Below are positions 1-6,197 of a stretch of DNA of 7,600 nt, piece by piece. How positions within the stretch are numbered: the first letter of the stretch is position 1; each line of letters begins with the position of its first letter. Source of the stretch: CAVPLU01 sp964601325 (GTDB lineage: Archaea > Thermoproteota > Bathyarchaeia > 40CM-2-53-6). The stretch is taken from assembly GCA_964601325.1 (NCBI GenBank), contig CAZRNA010000079.1, positions 1 to 7,600 of the forward strand, in the 5' to 3' direction. The translations under genes and the position numbers were made by a program. The notes beneath the pieces were generated by a model. The model was not told where the DNA came from. It saw only the letters and a list, made by a program, of their open reading frames with translations, and searched no databases.

Positions 1-292
1 GAAAGGCTGAGAAGATCTGCTGGGAGACCGGAGAGAAATCTTGCATCGATTTCCCAAAATCTCCCCTCAACAGGCCTACCAGATACTCAAAATACTGGAC
101 TACGAGCGGCTTGTCGAGCCCAAGTCTTCGCTTGAAATCCAGCAGCATCTCAGGGCTTACTTGCTTCTCGAAATGAAGCGAGGCCGGATCTCCTGGTAGA
201 ACTCTGACTACGAGAAACACGAAGGTAAGAAGTAGCATGATCATCGGGATGGTAAGTAGAACTCTCGCGATCACGTACGAACGAAGTGACAT
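1..292 (-). CDS. DppB-type ABC transporter permease, N-terminal part (runs off left edge)
   Basis: This is the first 97 codons of an inner permease subunit of a peptide/nickel/oligosaccharide-type ABC importer (BPD_transp_1, DppB/OppB group). A long hydrophobic helix (about residues 6-32) leads directly into the family's conserved R-V-L-P-G-D-P-A motif (residues 30-37). After it come an R-R-L-G-L-D-K-P segment (55-62), Q-Y-F-x-Y-L (66-71) and G-D-F-G-K-S (77-82), all standard in the DppB periplasmic/extracellular loop. The ATG at 292 is the first start after an in-frame TAA and places the helix normally. The gene lies 47 bp after the solute-binding protein on the same strand, the usual order for these operons. 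No Shine-Dalgarno sequence precedes it: the bases just before the ATG are C- and T-rich. About two thirds of the protein is outside the window. Family assignment is firm; substrate is unknown. Confidence 0.93.
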   Translation of the reverse strand, partial: MSLRSYVIARVLLTIPMIMLLLTFVFLVVRVLPGDPASLHFEKQVSPEMLLDFKRRLGLDKPLVVQYFEYLVGLLRGDFGKSMQDFSPVSQQIFSAF

Positions 293-339
293 AAAAGGGG
301 GATTAGGGCTACGTAGTTAAGAGTTACTAGTGCTCCCGA

Positions 340-2010
340 CTAGCCGTAGCCCAGTTCTTGGAGTACGCTCACAGTGAAGGTGATGTTTGCGTCACCGAGT
401 GTCTTGAAGGAGTCTTGGTGGAAGGCCATTCCGTTCGGGATCATGCTGTACAGCGGTACTGCCTGGCCTAGGAAGACAGTGTCGACAAGTTCCTGTCTGT
501 TCAAAGCTGCACCGATGGCTTGCCTCACCTTCGGATTGTCGAATGGTGCGATCTTCTCTTGGAAGCAGATGTACTGTATGAAGGAGCCTGTGCCTTCCCA
601 GACCTTGACTGTCGAATCAGCCTGCAAATTCTTGATGTCAGTGGCGGCTAGTTGCCTGAAGGCCATGTCGATGTCTCCAGACTTCATTGCAAGTGCTAAG
701 GCGGTTGCGTCAGAATAGAATCTGATGACGATGTGCTTGGTCTTCGGAAGCCCGTCTGCGATGCCGTAGTAGTTCGGGTTTGCGTCGTATTTCATTTCGT
801 AGTCTTTTCCAGCTTTCCTCGACCAAGAGGTTAGGGTATACGGGCCGAGGTCATTCGGGTTGCTCGCATGGGCGTCGCCCTCCACATAATTGACTGCTGC
901 ATCCATTGGAGCGAGTTTTGGATTCACGATGAACGAGCCTTGGAACGCCATCAGCGACAGGAACGGCGCAAACGGGATCTTGAGGTGGAACACGACTTGA
1001 TACTTGGAGGTCGCTTCCACGCTGTCAATGATGTCTTTGTATCCTATGCCGGCTTGGGAACTGTCGTCAAGATATAGACTTAGAGATCTATCGAAACTGT
1101 ATTTGACAGCACTCGAATCGAACTCTGTTCCGTCAGAGAATTTTACACCTTGCCTCAGGCCGAAGGTCCACGTGAGTCCGTCCGCGCTCGCGTTCCAGCT
1201 TGTCGCCAGTCCTGGCACGAAGTCGTTGGGGCCGGCTCCTGATCCTGGTGTAATGTAGACTAAGCCTGCTCCTGTATTCAACACGACGTTCAATCCGAAG
1301 AAGTCGTATGCCTCAGCCACGTCTACGTTGGTCTCCACAGAGTCTGTGGTTCCGACAATCAATGTGTCTTTTCCTGCGGGTGGGGTGATCAACCAATAGT
1401 ACATGTTCTGAGTGATGTCAAGCACAACTCCTCCGACATCTGGTTTGGTCACTGCCCAAGCGCTACTCTGAAAGACTGGCACGATGGCGGCATCGTCAAC
1501 CATGATCTTCTGAACCTGTTGATAGAGTTGGTCTCTTTGTGTCGGATCTGAAATGGCCCGCGCTTGTTCTATAAGCGTGTCCATTTGAGGGTTCTTGTAG
1601 TTCATGTGGAGCCATCCTCCACCCTGAGAGTGCAAGAACGGATAGATGTAGTCGTCAGGATCCAAGTAGTCCGGATACCAGCCATAGACATATACGGGCA
1701 TGCTCTCAGCATCTCTGTTAGTCTTGTAGCTTGGCCAGTCTGCTGCGTGCAAATTGACCGTAATCAGTCCCGTTCTCTCAAGTTGCGCCTTGTATACTGC
1801 AGCTTGGTCCGCGCTTTGTGGATAGTGCCCTGATGACTCGTACCACCAGTCGATTACCAACTTGCCCTTACTCGTCGTGGTGGTAGTGGGGGTTGGTCCT
1901 GGCGTTGGAAGGGTCGCGTAGACTCCGACAATGGCGATTACGACAAGGATCACGATGATTCCTATGCCCTGCATTCTTGTTATTGCTTTCTTGTTCAATC
2001 GAAGTTTCAT
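340..2010 (-). CDS. Extracellular solute-binding protein, family 5 (peptide/oligosaccharide ABC importer), circularly permuted
   Basis: A 556-residue binding protein of the SBP_bac_5 (DppA/OppA) family that captures a ligand outside the cell for the adjacent permease. Residues 1-15 are basic, 16-32 form a hydrophobic helix, and 34-49 are a Pro/Thr-rich linker; there is no lipobox Cys, as in many archaeal membrane-anchored binding proteins. The domain order is unusual. Residues 50-211 (W-Y-P-D-Y-L-D-P-D at 111-119, Y-K-N-P at 138-141, D-D-A-A-I-V-P at 172-178) match what normally forms the C-terminal part. Residues 214-556 (V-P-G-L-A-T-S-W at 265-272, G-V-K-F-S-D-G at 288-294, G-P-Y at 389-391, V-R-Q-A-I at 495-499) match the normal N-terminal part and stop at L-Q-E-L-G-Y-G, just where the moved segment would follow. 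An earlier in-frame start at 2100 exists, but it lies upstream of a TATA-like box and would add 30 residues before the anchor, so I chose the ATG at 2010. The ligand is unknown. Confidence 0.92.
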   Translation of the reverse strand: MKLRLNKKAITRMQGIGIIVILVVIAIVGVYATLPTPGPTPTTTTTSKGKLVIDWWYESSGHYPQSADQAAVYKAQLERTGLITVNLHAADWPSYKTNRDAESMPVYVYGWYPDYLDPDDYIYPFLHSQGGGWLHMNYKNPQMDTLIEQARAISDPTQRDQLYQQVQKIMVDDAAIVPVFQSSAWAVTKPDVGGVVLDITQNMYYWLITPPAGKDTLIVGTTDSVETNVDVAEAYDFFGLNVVLNTGAGLVYITPGSGAGPNDFVPGLATSWNASADGLTWTFGLRQGVKFSDGTEFDSSAVKYSFDRSLSLYLDDSSQAGIGYKDIIDSVEATSKYQVVFHLKIPFAPFLSLMAFQGSFIVNPKLAPMDAAVNYVEGDAHASNPNDLGPYTLTSWSRKAGKDYEMKYDANPNYYGIADGLPKTKHIVIRFYSDATALALAMKSGDIDMAFRQLAATDIKNLQADSTVKVWEGTGSFIQYICFQEKIAPFDNPKVRQAIGAALNRQELVDTVFLGQAVPLYSMIPNGMAFHQDSFKTLGDANITFTVSVLQELGYG

Positions 2011-2050
2011 ACTATTTTCCCTTAAGAAGAGAGGTATTGTCTCGTGTGTG

Positions 2051-2060
2051 GATATAAGCC
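2051..2060 (-). promoter_or_regulatory. TATA-like element upstream of the solute-binding protein gene
   Basis: On the minus strand this reads GGCTTATATC, centred about 45 bp before the ATG at 2010. An archaeal TATA box usually lies about 26 bp before the transcription start, which would put the start near 2029 and leave a short leader of about 18 nt. That leader contains a purine-rich AAGGGAAAA stretch that could act as a weak ribosome-binding site. The element supports the ATG at 2010 over the longer reading frame from 2100. It also suggests the peptide-type importer can be transcribed separately from the ECF and deacetylase genes. This is a motif match only. Confidence 0.4.
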
Positions 2061-2136
2061 TAAGCGACGGAAATCGATCTAGGTGCGCGGCTAGTGCCAC
2101 ATTGAGGACAGCGATCTGGAGAAGTACCTGTCTTGG

Positions 2137-2874
2137 CTATTCGAATCCTTCCAAGAAACTGAGAATTGATGCTCCGAGGGTGGTATGGTTGTACCCACCC
2201 TCCAAGATTGCGAATCGCCTTCCTCGGGACTTCTCATGCGAGAAGTGCTTGAGTATTTCTCCAATCTGATGATAATCTCTGTCGCTTAGTGTTCCGCCCC
2301 AGTCCGCGACGCCTCTATCGAAACCAGCCGAAACAGCAAGTGCGTCGCAACTTCCCGCGGTGAATAGAAAGCTCTCAAGTTCTTTTGGAGTCGACCCCAT
2401 GTGATAGTAGACTACGTTTGTGTCTCCTGCGAACGTGTTGCTAGTTCCATCTCCGAAGTGTAAGTCGAAGTCTACAATCAATGCTCTCTCGATTTTCTTG
2501 GCGTGAATGAGTCTTCTGATTGCGATTGCAATGTTGTTGAAGTAGCAGAATCCCCAGCACGAATTTGGACTAGCATGGTGTCCTGGGGGCCGTATCAATG
2601 CGAACGTCGGTTCACCCGCAAACGCCATCTGAGACGCGCGAATGGCGCCGCCAACAGCCAGAGATGCTGCTTCGAAGAGATGCATGTCGTGTTCGACATG
2701 ACTTACATGGGCTTGACCGTGAACGAGGAGCAAGTCTTCCTCGCGTGCAGGTTCGGGCTTAACGAACTCAAAGTTCTCTTTCAGAATCGCGTAAGCACGG
2801 TCAACTCTTCCTTCTGCGGAGGCTGGGTCCCCACTGTAGACATCGAAGTATTTGTCGTGAAAAACGATCTTCAA
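2137..2874 (-). CDS. Compact histone-deacetylase-fold amidohydrolase (zinc deacetylase family)
   Basis: A 245-residue member of the arginase/deacetylase superfamily, which hydrolyses acetyl-lysine, acetylpolyamines or other amides using zinc. The catalytic set is complete: R-P-P-G-H-H at 95-100 gives the His dyad H99/H100; G-F-C-Y-F-N-N at 108-114 is the tunnel motif; D-F-D-L-H at 135-139 supplies zinc ligands D137 and H139; S-A-G-F-D at 182-186 supplies D186; E-G-G-Y at 225-228 gives the transition-state Tyr Y228. It is much shorter than the usual 310-380 residues. H139 and D186 are only 47 apart, against 87 in human HDAC8 (H180 to D267), so the glycine-rich loop and following strand are missing. 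The start is a TTG; an in-frame TGA lies just upstream and no ATG fits. It begins 54 bp after the ECF T gene on the same strand with no clear promoter between, so co-transcription is plausible. It carries no signal peptide and is presumably cytoplasmic. The substrate is unknown. Confidence 0.9.
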   Translation of the reverse strand: MKIVFHDKYFDVYSGDPASAEGRVDRAYAILKENFEFVKPEPAREEDLLLVHGQAHVSHVEHDMHLFEAASLAVGGAIRASQMAFAGEPTFALIRPPGHHASPNSCWGFCYFNNIAIAIRRLIHAKKIERALIVDFDLHFGDGTSNTFAGDTNVVYYHMGSTPKELESFLFTAGSCDALAVSAGFDRGVADWGGTLSDRDYHQIGEILKHFSHEKSRGRRFAILEGGYNHTTLGASILSFLEGFE

Positions 2875-2928
2875 TTCGATTCAGCATTTTCCCAAACTGA
2901 GTCCGGCTGAGCGCTCGTCTAATGCAAA

Positions 2929-3738
2929 CTAGGTAGGAATCCAATACGTTGTGAATCGTGTTCTCAGGTACACAGCAAATACCAGACAGCAGCCTATCAG
3001 GACGAGTGCCATGTAGTCAGCCGGCCTGAACTGCACAGTCCGATACCATGTCCGCGCCTTCTTCGCTCCAAAGGCGCGGAGTTCCATTGCATCAGCGACA
3101 TCATAGATTGAAAGCGTTGCATTGATTGTTACGGGAAGTAGTAGTGGAATGGTGTTCAGGATTTGTGAGAACAGCCCGCCTCCTTTCCTGACTTTGTATC
3201 CACGTGCCATTTGAGCGTTCATCGTTGCTTCAAGTTCATTCACGTAAGTCGGCAGATAGCGCAGTGAAAGGTCGACGACGCAGGCTCCTTTGTATGGGAA
3301 TCCGAGCTTCGCTAGGCCCGGCGCATAGACGGCTGGGTCAGTTGTCATGATAACGGACAATGAAACGATCGCCAGACAGAGGAATCTCATGATGGCCGCA
3401 ATGGCAAGAACGATCCCTTCCGTCGTAGCGGTGAAGATCCAGAACTTCCCAAGCACGTGCGGCTGAGCGACCCTTGCTCCAAGTAGTGTGAAAAATGTGT
3501 TCACAGAGGCGATCAGTACAATGGTTACCAAGAGGAACTTCCACGTGGACTTGACTTCCCGGAAGGGAATCCTTGCCGAGAGGTACAGCATAATCGACGC
3601 GACAAAAGGTATCGCGAGGATTCTAATGTCCAGAAATGCAACTTCGATGAAGATAAAGAAAATGAGGAGGAGGAATTTTGTGCGCGGATCTAGCTTGTGA
3701 AGCAGTGTGGTTCCGGGGAAGTATTTGATTTGGATCAA
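2929..3738 (-). CDS. ecfT: ECF transporter transmembrane component T (EcfT/CbiQ family)
   Basis: A 269-residue integral membrane protein that couples the ATPase to the S component in an energy-coupling-factor vitamin/metal importer. The N-terminal Y-F-P-G-T-T-L-L-H-K-L-D-P-R-T-K (residues 6-21) is the family's opening motif. Hydrophobic segments lie at about 22-54, 66-88, 105-131 and 243-258. The two cytoplasmic coupling motifs are visible: M-A-R-G-Y at 177-181, the classic Ala-Arg-Gly, and E-L-R-A-F-G at 219-224, a variant with Leu-Arg-Ala in place of the second Ala-Arg-Gly. The start is TTG at 3738, 11 bp after the S gene's stop; the family motif begins only a few residues in, so the start is well placed. 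It is translated from the same presumptive transcript as the ATPase and S genes. Confidence 0.94.
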   Translation of the reverse strand: MIQIKYFPGTTLLHKLDPRTKFLLLIFFIFIEVAFLDIRILAIPFVASIMLYLSARIPFREVKSTWKFLLVTIVLIASVNTFFTLLGARVAQPHVLGKFWIFTATTEGIVLAIAAIMRFLCLAIVSLSVIMTTDPAVYAPGLAKLGFPYKGACVVDLSLRYLPTYVNELEATMNAQMARGYKVRKGGGLFSQILNTIPLLLPVTINATLSIYDVADAMELRAFGAKKARTWYRTVQFRPADYMALVLIGCCLVFAVYLRTRFTTYWIPT

Positions 3739-3749
3739 GGAAGTCTTCG

Positions 3750-4319
3750 CTACAGTCTTCGTGCTCGTCCCGCGGTCGCAGCTCCGTATGCGTATAGGAG
3801 TATCGGGGTCAGGATCGCGCCGTTGACCGCATCCGTTGCGCCGGCTGAGTATAGTTCCGCTAGCGCTGCTTCAACCGTGCTGAGTCCGATCTGGAAGACG
3901 TAGTCTGTCGCGGCAGCGAATCCCATGCCTACTATTGATCCAAGCACAGCCAGAACTACCGCCCATGCCAGTCCGCTTGCCTTCGTCCAGTTCACTCGCT
4001 TGACTAGGTAGTAGCCTATTCCGGGGACCGCTCCGATCAGCCCGTTTCCGATATCCCAGTTCCAGAAGAACCCTCCGAATGACACTCCGTCAGATATGAT
4101 GTTGCCCAGGAAGCCCGACACAAAACCCGTGATGGGTCCGAAGATAAAGCCGAAGAATATGGGGATCGCAATGGTCGGTCTGACTGCGACCAGCCACACG
4201 CCTGGAATTTGAAATGCGTTGAAAGGAATTGTCAATGCAGCGTACAGCGCCGTACCAACAGCCATCGCCACAATTTGCTTAGTGGAGAACAACGACTCTC
4301 TAGTTTTGGTCTCGGTCAT
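3750..4319 (-). CDS. ECF transporter substrate-binding S component (UPF0397-like)
   Basis: A 189-residue hydrophobic protein that binds the substrate in the membrane and is energised by the neighbouring T and ATPase subunits. About six transmembrane segments can be drawn (roughly 14-33, 45-60, 62-76, 86-105, 116-138 and 165-183). The first contains overlapping Ala-x3-Ala spacings (A20/A24 and A24/A28), the motif S components use to contact EcfT. The stretch F-G-P-I-T-G-F (60-66), G-F-L-G-N-I-I-S-D (69-77), then F-F-W-N-W-D-I-G-N-G (84-93) resembles the UPF0397 group, which often sits beside fused double ATPases. Some UPF0397 proteins are annotated as riboflavin transporters, but no substrate can be assigned here. 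It starts with ATG at 4319, 16 bp after the ATPase stop. Identification as an S component is strong because of the flanking genes; the subgroup is less certain. Confidence 0.88.
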   Translation of the reverse strand: MTETKTRESLFSTKQIVAMAVGTALYAALTIPFNAFQIPGVWLVAVRPTIAIPIFFGFIFGPITGFVSGFLGNIISDGVSFGGFFWNWDIGNGLIGAVPGIGYYLVKRVNWTKASGLAWAVVLAVLGSIVGMGFAAATDYVFQIGLSTVEAALAELYSAGATDAVNGAILTPILLYAYGAATAGRARRL

Positions 4320-4335
4320 GTTTTTCGCCGGTCAT

Positions 4336-6015
4336 TCAAGTCGTGTCGCCTTTGTATATTAGCCTACCCGTGTCTGCTGTCTGAAGTTCAGCTAAGAGTT
4401 CGCATAGGGGGAGCACGGACTGTCCGTGCGTGAGCTTTCGAGAGAGTGTGATCAGCGAAGTCTCGCGTATGGAGTTCTCGGTCAGGTTCTTCGGATCGGC
4501 TAAGATCTTCTTGGTTAGGCCATCAGCCACAATCCTCCCGTCTCTGAGAATGACAGCTCGATCAGTGTATTCGATGGCCAGGTCAGTGTCATGTGTGATT
4601 AGGATCAATGAACGAACTTGCTTGCCTAGGGAGAGGATGAAGTTCATGAATTCAGAGTAGCTCCTGTAATCCTGACCTGAGGTCGGCTCGTCCAGGATGA
4701 TGGATTTCGGTCGCATCGTCAAGACGGCGCCAACACAGATGCGTTTTTTTTCGCCGTAGCTGGATGCGAACGGCGATTTATCGAGGAGGTGTTCTATCGT
4801 ACACTGGCCGGCCACTTGAGGGATCAATTGTGAAATCTCTTCAGGCGCAAGGCCAAGATTTTTTGGGCCAAAGGCGAGTTCTTCATGAACAGTCTTTGCG
4901 AACAGCATTGAGAACGGGTTCTGGAAAACGATGCCCACGGACTTGGCGACCTCTGAAATAGGCAGTTCTCGCGTGTCTGTGCCTGAGACGAGAACCCGGC
5001 CTTGAGTTGGTTTGAGAATGCCTATCATGCTGAGCGCTAGGGTCGACTTTCCCGCTCCATTGTTCCCCAGTATGGCGATCCTCTCACCCTCGTGAATTGT
5101 CAGACTCACGTCATCAAGCGCCTTGATGCCTCCTGGGTATTCGAATGTAAGGTTCTCGATTCGAACCAACTCCTGCCCCAGGTTGGGACTCGCTCCAAGT
5201 TTCTTCTCGCCAGTGACGGATGAGCGGAGGAAGTTAAGGGCAATATTCCTTCTCTCGGGAGGCAGGTGTTTCCTCAGAGCGAATTCTGCGGGAGTCTTAA
5301 GGACGTCAGCAAAGTCGATCAGGACCTCCGGGTCCGTGCTGTCAGCCACCACGCGGCCCTTGTCAAAGATGACAACCCTGTTAGGGTTGGCGCGAAGGAC
5401 TTCTTCGGTTCTGTGTTCAGCTACAATCATCGTCTTGCCTTGCTCGCGAAGGTTCTTGAGAACGTCTTGCATGAGTTTCACTCCATTCGAGTCGAGATTG
5501 GCCAAGGGTTCATCGAATAACACAATGTCAGGTTCCATTGCAAGCACTCCAGCGATCGCCAATCGCTGCTTTTGACCTCCTGAGAGTGCAAAGATCGAGC
5601 GCTCACGGAATTGTAGAATCTCCATCGCTGCGAGGCTGCGTTCTACGCGATACTTTATTTCCGAGCGGGGAAGTGCCAAGTTGCATGGGCCAAAAGCAAC
5701 ATCATCCTCCACGCTCGATGACACCAACTGTTTGTCTGGCTCTTGAAGTACTGTGCCAACGACAAGTGAGAGTTCATCTAGGTCAAGGGCCCCTACACGC
5801 TTGCCCGCTAAATTGACCTGTCCACTGTATTGGCCTATGTATCGATGAGGGATCAGCCCGTTTATGCACTTCAGCAGCGTGGACTTCCCTGAACCACTGG
5901 CCCCTGCTAGCAGGACAGATTCTTGATCCTTCACTCTAAGGTTAACATGATCTAGCGCAGGAGTAGTTCGGTTCTCGTACGTGAACGACAGATCGCTGAT
6001 TTCGATGGCATGCAA
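4336..6015 (-). CDS. ecfA: ECF transporter ATPase, two ABC domains fused in one chain
   Basis: A 559-residue cytoplasmic ATPase that powers the ECF importer; the usual EcfA1 and EcfA2 are fused. Domain 1: Walker A G-A-S-G-S-G-K-S-T (38-46), Q-loop Q91, signature L-S-G-G-Q (144-148), Walker B with catalytic E169 in F-D-E-P, switch H201. Domain 2: Walker A G-N-N-G-A-G-K-S-T (317-325), Q-loop Q365, signature altered to S-S-Y-G-E (418-422), Walker B with E443 in L-D-E-P, switch H475. Linker about 235-280 and a tail of about 45 residues after the second domain. Both catalytic Glu and His are intact, so both sites may hydrolyse ATP, although the signature facing the first Walker A is degenerate. 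The start is TTG at 6015: an in-frame TAG lies three codons upstream and the domain begins at once (A-I-E-I-S-D-L-S-F). It is first in the ECF gene set, diverging from cysS. Confidence 0.95.
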   Translation of the reverse strand: MHAIEISDLSFTYENRTTPALDHVNLRVKDQESVLLAGASGSGKSTLLKCINGLIPHRYIGQYSGQVNLAGKRVGALDLDELSLVVGTVLQEPDKQLVSSSVEDDVAFGPCNLALPRSEIKYRVERSLAAMEILQFRERSIFALSGGQKQRLAIAGVLAMEPDIVLFDEPLANLDSNGVKLMQDVLKNLREQGKTMIVAEHRTEEVLRANPNRVVIFDKGRVVADSTDPEVLIDFADVLKTPAEFALRKHLPPERRNIALNFLRSSVTGEKKLGASPNLGQELVRIENLTFEYPGGIKALDDVSLTIHEGERIAILGNNGAGKSTLALSMIGILKPTQGRVLVSGTDTRELPISEVAKSVGIVFQNPFSMLFAKTVHEELAFGPKNLGLAPEEISQLIPQVAGQCTIEHLLDKSPFASSYGEKKRICVGAVLTMRPKSIILDEPTSGQDYRSYSEFMNFILSLGKQVRSLILITHDTDLAIEYTDRAVILRDGRIVADGLTKKILADPKNLTENSIRETSLITLSRKLTHGQSVLPLCELLAELQTADTGRLIYKGDTT

Positions 6016-6197
6016 GTCTATCTATCGATCCAATCGCAGGGGCTTCATGAAACGCGTCTGGTTTTCCTCGTGCAGTAAGACGCCAATTTAGGCCTTGTGT
6101 TCACCCGAATAGGTCTACTGAAGGGAAAACGATAGAAGCAGCGACAGAACCAGCAGACTGCACGTCAGCACAGTGAAACGGCAAGGGATAGTGAAGA
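6016..6197. other. Divergent intergenic region between the ECF operon and cysS
   Basis: This 182-bp gap must hold the promoters for the leftward ECF genes and for rightward cysS. The only A/T-rich core is GCCAATTTAGGCC around 6082-6094. It reads weakly as a TATA box on either strand: about 73 bp before the ATPase start and about 110 bp before cysS. Just before cysS is AGGGATAGTGA (6184-6194), which partly resembles an archaeal Shine-Dalgarno sequence. I found no TPP, FMN or cobalamin riboswitch core here, no strong hairpin followed by T-run, and no credible small gene. Confidence 0.35.

Noticed and set aside
374..1258. Plus-strand open frames of 69-114 codons
   Set aside because: They lie wholly opposite the solute-binding protein gene and have no recognisable features; they are shadows of its codon pattern.
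340..2010. Assembly error or two fused gene fragments as the cause of the swapped order in the binding protein
   Set aside because: The frame is uninterrupted, both halves are complete and non-redundant, the junction is smooth, and the anchor, linker and domain sequence form one sensible protein. An assembly join would be unlikely to preserve frame and make an exact permutation.
2011..2100. Thirty-codon N-terminal extension of the solute-binding protein from an upstream start
   Set aside because: It would place a non-conserved stretch before the basic and hydrophobic anchor, and it overlaps the best TATA-like element. The ATG at 2010 gives a normal anchor.
2503..2910. Plus-strand 135-codon frame
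   Set aside because: It is antisense to the deacetylase, whose catalytic motifs prove the minus-strand reading.
3750..4319. Naming the S component as a riboflavin or thiamine transporter
   Set aside because: Resemblance to UPF0397 does not fix the substrate, and no vitamin gene or riboswitch is nearby to support a choice.
5123..5575. Plus-strand 150-codon frame
   Set aside because: It is antisense to the fused ATPase across its signature and Walker motifs, with no conserved sequence of its own.
6016..6197. Riboswitch (TPP, FMN or cobalamin) ahead of the ECF genes
   Set aside because: I looked for the conserved core motifs by eye on the minus strand and found none, and no convincing multi-stem layout.
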